From Undaria pinnatifida (Eukaryota > Sar > Phaeophyceae > Laminariales > Alariaceae), in contig JABAKD010000016.1 in assembly GCA_012845835.1 (NCBI GenBank), positions 12,165,007 through 12,229,006 on the forward strand: a stretch of 64,000 bases of DNA, read 5' to 3'. The notes below the pieces were generated by a model, which saw only the letters and a program-made list of their open reading frames with translations, was not told where the DNA came from and made no database searches. Shown here one piece after another: positions 21,936 to 33,400 of this stretch (positions within the stretch are counted from its first letter, which is position 1; each line of letters opens with the position of its first letter). A program made the translations under genes and the position numbers.

Positions 21936-24900
21936 TCTCACCACCGCCACGGCAGGCATAGAAGGCAAATAACAGGAGCTACAGAGTAGGCATACGGCAC
22001 ACGCGACCGAGGCAGATTTTGGTCGGGCCTCGAACTCGAGCGTCTTCGCCGACGAAAGTAAAACATAGGATATTATTCAGTTACTTTCAGTGAAGAAACC
22101 ATTTCTACACTAAACTTCAGTATCTCTCGAGATCGGACGGCGCCATCCATATCAATGTATCCTACGTCCTGGGTCGTTCGTTATCAACAATACCCGAGTT
22201 GCAACCCACAAAGAGCAACGGCGTCTTACAGGGGGCCAACAAGCTCCAGGGCTGAGCCAACGGCCACGTTTTAACACCCCGATCATTGCGAGGACAATGG
22301 CATGGCAAGTCGACGGCTACAGCAGCAGAGAGAGGTACCTGGAGATGCACGAAGTACATACTTTGTAAGCCTGCCCTGGGAAACACGGGAGGTCGGTCGG
22401 ACCACCATGGACAGACCGGAACAAACACATGCCGTGGGCAAGGCACCAAGCGTGAAACGCTCACACATCGCTGAAAAAATATTCCGTATTGCCTGTGCGC
22501 GCGATACCGACTACTGCTGATGCATCACGCTGCACCGACAGCAGCAGCAGCCGCAACTCAACGCCACCCCGCCACAGCAAAGCTAGAGCATTGGGCCAGC
22601 GCTGTGCGGACGGCCACATGGGGCGGAGGAGGGTGCCAGTTCTGCGTGTCGCTTGAGTAAAAACGCGAACGCTTTTTCTTCGCCTCTCACATCGCTTCAG
22701 AAGATGACCGGGGAAGCAAACAAACCTCCCCCGACAACAGGCCATAGTAGTGGCGCAAATAAGCAACAAGGAGAAACCTTGCCCCTCTACGGCTACTGTT
22801 CCATCACCATGGACCCGAAGCAACAGAGCTTTGCTTGGGCCAGAGCAAAGGAAAAAGCCGACACAGCGGCAGCAGCAGAACCTCAAATATACATTATAGT
22901 CGGGTCTTTCTTTGTTCTGTGGATTCGAACCCGTTCATCGGGCGATTCTTCTTCTGCGTTGGGCACCATCGCCATCTCACCTGGCCCCGTGGCACTCGCT
23001 CCCTCCCCCTTGCTAATGGTCCAAGAGCTTGCCCAGTCTCACTCCTTCAAGTGTATCCTCCGGCTGTAGAGAGTCCTAGCTGCGCCCGTCAAACTTGCTG
23101 CTAAACTTGGTAGACTTGCTAAAAACCCCGTAAACTGAATGAACTGAAGTAGTACAGCAGTACTCGTATCATATAAAACATAGAGGACCCGCCGAGTCAA
23201 ACAAGTACCTGATTTATCATAAATATAAAGGAATGTTTACACTACTAAAATATATATAATAATCCTTATATTTACGATCGGATCGGTATCGCTCAGTAAA
23301 ATAACGAAAAACGCCGTCGATGTCGGTAAAAAAAGGGGAAAATAAGAGAAAATTCGGCTGCACATTGCAGTTGCGCCGATTTGTGTCGACCTGATTACTT
23401 GCAAATATTTTCGATTTCTAGGGTGCATTTTTCAACTTCGATTCATTTTCCAAGTAATATTTCAAGAATGCAACAAGCACCTCACCACAACTACTAACTA
23501 CACCCACCGCCCGCATCTTTGCTTGCTTGCGATCTGCTTGCCTATGTTTGGCAGTGCGGCAGACGAGGGAGCTCTTTCACCCAACCGTGCAGTACACTCG
23601 AGCTGGCTGTTCTAAACGCGGGGTCGTCAATGTGGGCTTACTTCGTAGCAAGAATGTCTACGTACGTACTCGTACATACTCGTAGGGCGTGTGTGCGAGT
23701 GTCTTCGACCCTGCTTTGCGGACCTCCGGAAAATCAGAAGCGTACCAACTTGGGCTGAAATGTAAAGGCCATCAAATAAATCATCGAAAATGGCTCAACG
23801 GTCCTTAAACTTCCGTCCATAATGGTTAAATGCGTCTCTGCTACTACTAATACTGGGCTGCTGCTATAGGACGTTGGGTAAGAGGGTTAGACTTCGCACC
23901 ACACTACAAGTATTAATGATATTAAATCATACCCGGTAGACACATACGCACACACGGATCCTTTGCCACCATCATCAAATCATACACATCCAGTTGATCC
24001 ATCCATACCCCCACCTTTTGCCGCTTAGATTGCGCTACTTTTTTGTTTTCCTTTGGGGGGGGTGCAGTTAAATCCCCGTCGCAGCCCGAACTAACTGCAG
24101 CAACGAAACAACGAAAAATGTGTCTGATTGTTAGTGCGCGTGCGCGTAGTGCGTTGTTAGTGCTCGCGGGTACTTACTCTACTTACTGCTGTATGTACAC
24201 GCTGTAATTATATCATCGTACGAGCAAAGTAAGTTGCACTCAGGCAAACCAGTAGAATATCCACAGAGTAGATATTCTGCTGCTGCTGCAGCAGCAGGTA
24301 GGTGGGCTGTGTGTGGGTGCTTGTGCACCGGCGGCTGGTGTTTGACCGCGCAAGTAGTAGTACTTGGTATGTATGTATGGTAGTGGTGACGAGCCTCTCT
24401 CCTGTTGCTTGAATGAGAAAAAAAACGTGATAATGTAACTATTAGTAGCTGAGAACTCGCGGTTGGTATACCCCCAGTCTGCTGCCTGCCGTTGTTGCGC
24501 CTGCTGCTCTGCTGGTGCTGATTGCTGCTGCTACTACTGTATGCAGGTAATAATACTCAGTTGTGAGACTTGCTTTCGGTATAGACTAGATAAGCAATTG
24601 TGGTTAACCTTTTGCCAGTGAGTGGTCAAACGGGCTATTTTAATAGTACCCTCTAACACACTAGAAGACTAGTCTATATTAACAACTCCCAACTATATTT
24701 CAGATTGGCACCGACCACGTGATAACATGTATGATCATATGATGCCAAGTGCCACAATGAGAGATAACCGTTATGACAGAGCATGACATACTACATGCTG
24801 CTGCGGCTGTTTGGATGTTGATGTCCGTGCAACATACCATCAACTACCGGCTGGATCGGCGATCGCTCGGTTACTTGGCCTTGCACAATATTATCGTTGG

Positions 24901-25106
24901 TTGTTATTGGCATTAGGTCTACTATCTCAGTATCCTCTTCTTTATGATCGCAAATCCATCCGCCCAAGGTCGTGACCATGAACGAAATCCTTGACACCTG
25001 TCTGTCTTTCTGTGGCTGTGGCTCTAGTCTACCGCTTTGCCGTTCTCTACACAACAATTACATGGTACGCCAAAAGAGCACGATAGTACTACTCATATGA
25101 TACGCA

Positions 25107-25200
25107 GCGCTTAACCCCTTTCCAACTCTAAACTCAATCTGGTCTTATTTACTCCAAGCCATTTGTCCCCCAGTCGAGAGTGTGATACTAAAAGGGCCAA
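25107..25200 (-). mobile_element. Family B element, diverged
   Basis: It starts TTAAcccctttccaactcta, contains actccaagccatttgtcccc and ends ctaaaaggg, without a right TTAA. Confidence 0.45.
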
Positions 25201-25554
25201 TGTTCGTTGGTCACCTTTCTTTGTGTAGTATATTAGACTACAATATCGAGAAGGTTTCCGAACACAATTACAGTGGGCCAACACAACAAGTTTACCTCTC
25301 CGCATCCTACCCCCCCCCCCGCTTGTCCTTTGTCCCGGCCATCGGTCGTACTTCAGCCTCTCGTTCTCCCCTGTACTAGGATTTCTGAAACCCAAACAGG
25401 GTCTTCAACGTTCATCCATACGTATATGTCACTCGATGCCCACCGCTTTCTGAACCGCACCCTTGGCCCCGCCCGCCGCCAACTTGATCGTACCCACTAT
25501 CTTTCCAGCAACTAGAGTAAACTCTTTAGGGGGCAGCCTCCCCGCCCCGCCCTC

Positions 25555-25622
25555 TCTCCTTCCCGCCCCCCCTCCCCCCCCCCCTCCCCCCCCCCCCCCC
25601 TAGCCCCCCCCCCCTCCCCTCC
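25555..25622 (+). repeat. C-rich tract
   Basis: Nearly continuous C runs broken by single T or A residues. It is G-quadruplex-prone on the minus strand and i-motif-prone on the plus strand. Confidence 0.85.
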
Positions 25623-27374
25623 CCGCATTCCTAGTTTTTACTACAGTAGTAGTCCTTCTATAGCGTATAGTGCGGGTATGTGCACTACAGAGGAAAAAAC
25701 CGGGACAATAGCGGTAACTGGTACGACGCCGCGTAATGCCGCTACTGCTTGCTCCCAGCTATACCCAAACGATTAATTTTCGTCACAGGCATTTATAGCG
25801 GGCAACAGGAACTAAACAACCCGCGCCATAGAGGAACCACTACCCTATGACTGGGTGTCCTCTGTGTACATCACATGCGATACACATCACAACAATTAGA
25901 CCGGCACCGCCATTTTTACGTTTTACCGACATAATTGGTTCTTGGTCGATGTTGAAAGCGGAGATGATGTCGGAGTACCGCTTTACGGCATTACGGGGAG
26001 GCCACTTTAGCGGTTCCTGGTAGAAATTGGTCTGGGCCGCCGTAAGTGAGCACAAACCCCTGTCCCCAATCACTAAAGCCACATGTCTGTTCTGGGGAAT
26101 CCGGGCATTTTCTCGCACCGGGCAGCTCCGCTGGCCGTCCCATTGCAATATTTGGACTATAGGTAATTGCCCGTTTCAAGCAGCTAAAAATCCCTTTTTT
26201 TTTAGATAATTCGCGGAAGCACAAGCTATTTTGGCGGTTATCCGGCATCTCTGGTTGGAACTCCTGAAGCGGGGAACGGGGGGGGGGGTGGGGGTCGTTG
26301 TTCGACAAGTGAAGTACAGGGAGAGTTGTTCGCTTTACCTGTAGGAGGCTTTTTAGGTGCGTCACGTACTTTCACGATTTCGTGGTCTTCATACTCAATA
26401 TATTCCACATTTTTTTTAGATTGATATTCACACTGGATGTAATAGGATGGCAAACCTTAACAGGATGGCGAATGTATCTCTAACATTCGAGGGGGTCTCT
26501 CATTCTCCTCCTTCATGATCTACGGGATGGCTTGACCGTGTTCATATCCAATAATATGCAGGCTGTAGGCAGACGGACGGACACGTTCCAACTCTCCGCC
26601 ACAGCAAGGACCACACTAATAGATGATAATCGCTCCCAAATTTTAAAAAAAACGTCGGTCTCGCTCTTGTGTCTGCGGTTATAATATCATAACCTTGCAC
26701 AGCTCACACAGGTCAGATCCCTCTGTCATAATCTAGATGATCTCGCATAGATAGATCCCTGATTTGATCTATCTATTTCCATGAGCTAGATTTTGGATAG
26801 AAAGATATCTGATCTATATCCATATCCGAAGTGTGCCATATTGCTCTGCTGAACTACAGCTAGGTGCATATTCCCAGGGATTCGAACCAGCATCGACATC
26901 ACCATCGGTACCTCCGGTCCCTCGCCAATGGACCGTTTTAGCTACCAGGTACCATACAAACCTTTGCCATATTACGCCAACCAGCATATTAGAGAACCTC
27001 CCTTTTCGGGGTTTGACCGCGCCCTTCCTATTATTGTTGACCTCTTGAGGCTCATGAATAGCGACCACACAAGCGATTCGCGCGTCTTGTTTTCAAGCGT
27101 CCATAGAAAGAGCTTGTGGCAGTACGAGGGCACCACATGTTGCGCGCGCGTGTCGCACAGCTCCTTGCATTGCAGCTATCATTAGGAAACATCCGGCCGT
27201 ATGTCCCAGCGACGTTTGAGTGGTCGATGCTGCAATCGACAGTAGTAATCAGATATATTGTTTCGACAGGTTTTCCCTCTGAAGCCCTCAAGGGGTTAAC
27301 CACCCGAGCTCTCTTCGCTTGAGCTTGCATCGCATGCTGATGCCCCCCCCGCCCCCCCCCCCGAGGAAAAAGAA

Positions 27375-27499
27375 TCAGCCCGCCGCAACTTCCACCGCAG
27401 ACGCGGCAGACACTCCAGGAGCGAATCGTCGATGCCACTCTGTTGCCGTCTCGTACGCTTGCCCTACCCTAAGCAGCAGATCTTCCGACAGCGATTTTC
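27375..27499 (-). CDS. gatA: gatA exon 12 (C terminus)
   Basis: After a gccccag acceptor it encodes [17 protein letters not shown], the C-terminal GatA helix, then W-H-R-R-F-A-P and the stop TGA at 27377-27375. The phase (1) matches exon 11. The stop is followed by a G-rich tract on this strand. Confidence 0.93.
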
Positions 27500-30400
27500 C
27501 TGGGGCGGGAGGAGGACGTGGTCGGGGGGAGGGGCCGGGGCGGTGGGGGTGGGGGCACGTGGCGGAGACGGGGGGGGGGTAGTCATTGTCATGCATGGCC
27601 ATAGTCTGCCAGGCAATAGACCCTCGCTTCCCTACAATGTCAGGACAGAACACGTCGGGTTTTCACCGACCAGGCAGGCGGGAGGAGCGGGGGCGGGGGC
27701 ACGCGGCAGAGGCGGGGCGGGCGGGGGGGGGGGGGGGGGGGGGGACGGGGGCGAAGATGGAAAGGGAGCGGGCGCCACCAACGAAACGGAAAATGAGCTT
27801 AACCTTGACGTTTTGTTTTGTCGTATGCCACTGCTGTGTAGATTCATGTCGTTTTTCGAGCCATGCCGCCGTATGGGGGAGGGGGGGTCCCACTTGACCC
27901 AAACCGGTTCCCGGGCTCCTCATCTGGGGACGTAGCCACCATCGATGGAATCCCATATGATTTCTACAAAGCTATTCGTTGTACAAGGTTCTCCTTCGGG
28001 GTGTGGTTGGCTTGAAATTGCGGGGGTGTCGCACGTTGAAAAGGGGGGCATAACCCTTGAAAAAACTAAAAGGAAAAACAACTAGCCGCACACCGCAAGC
28101 AACCCGGCAAGTAACACCGACCAGCCCAAACGAGTTTACACTGCTGCAGTTTGCCTACAAGGCTCCCCTTTGGGATGCGGACGTGGTTGGCTTGAAGTAC
28201 CGGGGGGGTGTCGCAAGTTGAAAGAGGGGGGAAAACGCTCTTGAAAACCAATTATTGACCCGAAATTCGTCGAACTCACGGCTGACGTCCGTGAAATATT
28301 TTTTATATAGTAGTACAGGAACATAGTTAAAAAAAAACACTCTTGAAAAAGACTCGAGAAGAACAATTGGCCACTGAGTCAACGCACATGTTACGATAGA
28401 GGAAGCAAGGTATACCATATTTTGGTCGAAAATATTTCTGAATGATAAACCTCCCTTAACCCAAATAATCGGAGCTTTCATTTTTTTCAGCTGCAATATG
28501 TTTCGTTTAATTGTATGCCTATTAATAGGCCGTCGGATTAATCAGCGGGTAGGACTTTTTTTTTGTTTTCTCAAATCAGGTTCGGGCAATAAGGTGCGGT
28601 TTGTACGCCTAGGCCGTCGGATTAATCAGCGGGTAGGACTTTTTTTTTTGTTTTCGCCAAATCAGGTTCGGGCAATAAGGTACGGTTTGTAGTCTATACC
28701 TATTAATAGGACGTCGGATTAATCAGCGGGTAGGACTTCTTTTTTTGTTTTCTCCAAACCAGGCTCGGGCATTGAGGTACGGAGAAGCTCCTCCAGAGAG
28801 AAGTCCCAGAAACAAAATAGTGTACATCTAACATAGCATGCGTCTTAGCCACCACCCAAGTCACCCGGCAAGTAACACCTGACCAGCCCAAACGAATATA
28901 TGGCTTTTAGTATAATATACATACCCAGGCGACGCATGCGCCGGAAGAGTACACCAATATTTCCCGAGATTCATCGTTTGGGGAGCTCTACACCTTCTTA
29001 ACGCCTTTTTCCAACTGGAAACCTTTTCTTGGGAACAACACTACTTGAAATTTAGTGTAGGTCGGGATTTTGGGGGCTCTAAAGGGCTTAACCCCAAAAA
29101 CCGATCTGGAGAAAAAATCAAAACATCACCCCCGATGAACAATCCCATGGCTTAGCTGGGAACACAACGAAACATGTTGCCAAAAAAGAAGAAAAAAAAA
29201 GATTTTTTTTTAACGATTTTGGGTTATGGAGCCCTGTCATTCAGAAAAAAAAATCAACCCGAAAAAACGCTACCTCTATCGAAGTGCACGTCAGAATTTA
29301 TTGTCTCAAAGTTAGCTATAATTTTGGGGGGTATGGAACTCACCAAGCTTATCAAATGAAGGGCCAAAAACAAAAAAGAGGTGCACTCTCACCTTAGCTT
29401 GCGTCAGCTCTGCCGCCTCCCTCCCTCCCTCCCTCCCTCCCTACCGCCCCCCCCCCCCCAAAAAAAAACGAAAAAAAAAAAGTCTGGAGTCGCCACTCAC
29501 GTCTACGCCTATCACACTAAGAGCCGCCTATTGGGAGGGGCCAACCGCTGCCTCCACCGCACGGCACACAAGGAACACAGAACACGAGCAACGCGCGCTG
29601 CGATAGAGCTGCTACGTAAGGTATACCGTTTTTTGGCGAACATATTTTTCTGAACGATGGGGGGGCCTCCTCAGCCCAAAACCGTCGGGATGTACCACTG
29701 CTGTAGTTCTCGTTTCGCGGTAAAAAAAAATAGGTATATACCTAGGCCATGGGATTGATTTTTTATCGAGTTGCACTTTCACAGCGTGTACGACTCAAAA
29801 ACAGTGTTCGGGCGAGGTATACAGCTCCACTCACCAGGTTAACATGTTGAGAGCCTCAGAAAACAATGGTTGGTTGCACCTTCACCGTACTCGTACGTAG
29901 TTTTTTTTTTTCTTTCTTCAATCCTCTGGCGGATGAGGAAAAATAAAGCAAGTAAAAGTTCGCCACACTTCCACGTGTCGTCATGCATGCTGTGTGTCAA
30001 CTTAACTTAATTACAGCATGCAAAAAGTTGGGTATTAACCATTCAATTGGTTGGTTTCACAGCGGACGGTTTTTGTAAGAACTTTTGCTACTTCTAGTAA
30101 TAGTTTAAACGGCGCCAAAAATAGTGTCTCGTTTATTTACTTTAATCATCGAAGCGGGATCATAAATATATATATATGTATATATATATGCCAGCCGCCG
30201 ACCGGAGAGACGCGCGCAAAAAACTTGACAGTTGTAAATATCCTTTCTGCTGCGCAAGAGTTCCTGTGAACAGCGACGGCAATACTATCGGGGAAAAGCA
30301 ACCAAACGAAAATGTAGTCTCTACTCACCGATTAGTTGAACGCCTACCGGGAGGCCAGCGCTGTCCTGACCGCACGGCACACTTAAAGCCGGTAGTCCTG

Positions 30401-33400
30401 TCAAGGATGCGGGTGCCGTGAAGACGTCGTCGGCATACGCGTCCACGCCTTTTTCGGCAAAGTCTCCAAGCCTAACGCCGGCCGCGGAAGGAGAGGCAAC
30501 GGGCAAGAATTGGCCCTTATGTATTGCAATTAGGCACACCCAAAATGTTGTCGGAAAACTGTGTACATAGCTTGAGCACACGAAGCACACCTATGTCGTC
30601 TTGTCCCAAGAATTGTGGTTTGTTCGCACGAGGCGTGCCGAAATTGTTGTTGGGAAAGCTGTTTAGTTTGTAGACGTGTTACCCTGTTGCCCATTACCCG
30701 GGTACTGACGAGTATTACCCGGCCTGCCAATACCCGTCACAGGTACGAGTAGCACTTCACACCCGCCGGCTTCGGGCCCCACGTAGCCAGGTACCTAGGT
30801 ACCCAATACCCTGGAAACCCCGGGGATGGCCAATTTACCATCCCCCAAAATCATGCCCTCCGGGCAGCATTTCGCACGCAATCTCCAGGAAACCTATCCC
30901 AGGCGCGAGGCTTACGTCGTCGGCACGATGGGACAGACGAGGACGTCCACCCTGTGCGTCCGCTTGTAGTAGTAGTACTGTTGTCGAGGTTTGAATATGC
31001 GAGTACTGGGCTCTACTAAAGCGCTTGCAGGCTCTTGACACTGCGAGTTTAGAGGCATACCAGGGGCCTACCAGGTATTCAGTATTCTCGACTCGACTCG
31101 GTGATACCGTGAGTGCTGCGAACGAAATAGTATTCTGGTCCTGCCCCCGTACACTGGCCGTACCCCCAGTACCAAGTACTGCTATACTTCGAAGTATTAT
31201 AATAGGCATGTTCGTCATCCGTCAATGTGCAGCATCAACTTCACCGTCGACCACTCATAACGAGCAAAAGGATGAGGGAGCGAAAGCGACCGAGGCCGTC
31301 TTTTGCCTTGCACGGCGAAAAAGTAGGGCTGAGTCGGCTGGAGTTCCCACCTAGGTTTTAGTTGGCTGGCGAAGCCAACCAACAAATCGACTAAAGAAAA
31401 AGCCTTCCCCCCGGTCTAGGGGGGGGCGGAGGAGGTACCCCCGGAGGGCCCACCGCCAGAGGCAAAAAAAATACGCAAGATGGCATAATTTGACACCAGA
31501 AAAATACGATAAATCGGTCAAGTTTATCACTGGGTTTGGTCACGAAACAGGTACCTTTTACAAGTTGTCTCAGTTTATCAGACCTTATAGAGATGCACCA
31601 GAGAGTATGGACATGTCGTTCCCGTTTGGGGGTCTTTCACCGGTGTTTCGTTGTGCCGTGTAACGGTCAATACTCGTGCCGCACTCGGTAGCACTCCACC
31701 AGTAAAACAACACACAAAAATAACACACCTGGTCGGAATAGACTGGGGGCTCGTCCACGGCAGGAGCATAGATAATAGATTACTCATCGTCGGCGACTCA
31801 AGAACGATGAGCTAGCAAATACCATGTCATACCCTCCGTGGTATTGGGTGTGTTGCCGACTAATACAAAAAAAACAATCTGTGCTCTACGAGGTGTCATT
31901 TCCGAGCCTTACGGTCTTCGCTGAATAGACACGCAGCTCAGGGCGAGCATCGCTCAAACACCCGAGCCAGAGGTGCTCATCACCCACTGGACACTGAACA
32001 TACGAACGAGAGACATGCTTGTAACAGAACTAACGACAGCAGACCTCCCTGTGTGCTCGCAGCGTGGTAGTACTCCTTGAAGACGACGGGAAATGCGTAC
32101 CCCGTACCAAAAAAGCCTTCTTACAAGCAAGGAAACCCAAACGCGAAAAAAATCGGATAGTTGGTACCGCCGCAATAACACCTCGCAACAAACTATAATA
32201 CCTAGCCAACTAAGCCAAATAATAACTAGATGGCGACTTTTAGTCAGCCAACCCGCGGCCTTGAAAAAAAGGCTTTTTATGGCGGAGTACGTACAGGTTT
32301 TCAATGCGAGAGATGCACGGGGCCGATTTCCGCAAACCCGGCGTCCACGCGGAGCTGCTCGTTTCATTGCACGCCGTCTCGACTCGCCCGCGCGGTTGGT
32401 TACCGCGCTGGTGCACTTTTGGGGGACTTGGACCGCTGGTGTGATGCATTTTTCATGCGGCCGGATTTTCGTCGATTTCTTTCTTCTTCGAACTTACACG
32501 GCCTACGGCACGCACGAGGCACTCTTGCCCCATTTACCATTCTAGTAGAAATGAGGCAAGGTCGAGCCGTTTTTTCGCCTTGGAAGGCAAGAAGGCGTCT
32601 TCACGGCGGGATGTTCCCAATGAACGCGCGCTAGGATAGAGGGGCGCCATTTTTTTTTTCCAATACTACCCCTCAATTTGGGAGGTTAAGACATGCCCGT
32701 CTTGACCCAAAAGCTGATTGAGAGAAAAGTAAAACTGCTACTAAGTCGTTCTACGGTAGTAGCCCCCCAACATTTCCTTCAACGAAATCGCCGGGTTTTT
32801 GAAACCAGCTCCCGTCCGTATCTCCCGAAATACGGTGCTCATTGTCACCCCGACGTCATCGTTCGATAGTCCTTTGCAAACAATAAAGTATTTGAAAGAC
32901 ATGGTTCTTACGGCATTCTTCCTCGTGTCGAGCAGCCACAAAAACGTTCGTTAAACAAAAAGAAAATCGATGTTTTTTTTTGTTCGTTTTTTTTTTTGGG
33001 GGGGGTGGGAGGGGGGGGTCTATCGTAGAATCAGTGTACTAGATGAAAAAAACCCCATGGGCTAGGTACGCACAACGAGAATCACGCGATAAAAAATGGC
33101 CTTCGTATTATTTATTTATTTTCCGACGATAGTATTAGTAGGTTAAGGAGCCCCGTCATTCAGAAAACACTTTCGCCAAAAAAAGGTATACCTCTATCGT
33201 AACACGCATTTTTTTTTTTTTCGTCAGTCTGTCTGTTGGTCTGTCCGTGTCTGTCTGCCTGTTTGTCTGTCGGCGGCTAGATCACCGATTCCGAGAGCTG
33301 TACGTGGCCAACTTCGACAAAAACTCGGGGTCTACAAACGGGGACGAGTATACGCCAACTGTGTGAGACTTGTTTCGTTGCACGCCGTCCGTAGCCGGCC

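Larger units (their letters stand above)
21936..27374. other. No gene seen; repeat-rich spacer downstream of gatA
   Basis: Open frames here are short with no protein-like composition or splice support. Contents include CTG/CAG-rich patches near 24280 and 24500, a family B-like piece near 25107-25200, a C-rich tract near 25555-25620 and G-rich runs. Confidence 0.5.

Noticed and set aside
22915-22945. Second ggattcgaaccc tRNA-like motif
   Set aside because: The flanking bases cannot form a T stem and no A box is placed correctly.
26830-26945. tRNA-like gggattcgaacc on the minus strand
   Set aside because: The T stem does not pair and no D arm or acceptor stem can be drawn.
31954-32367. 137-codon minus-strand frame in gatA intron 10
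   Set aside because: It overlaps a family U repeat, shows no recognisable motif and has no splice partner.
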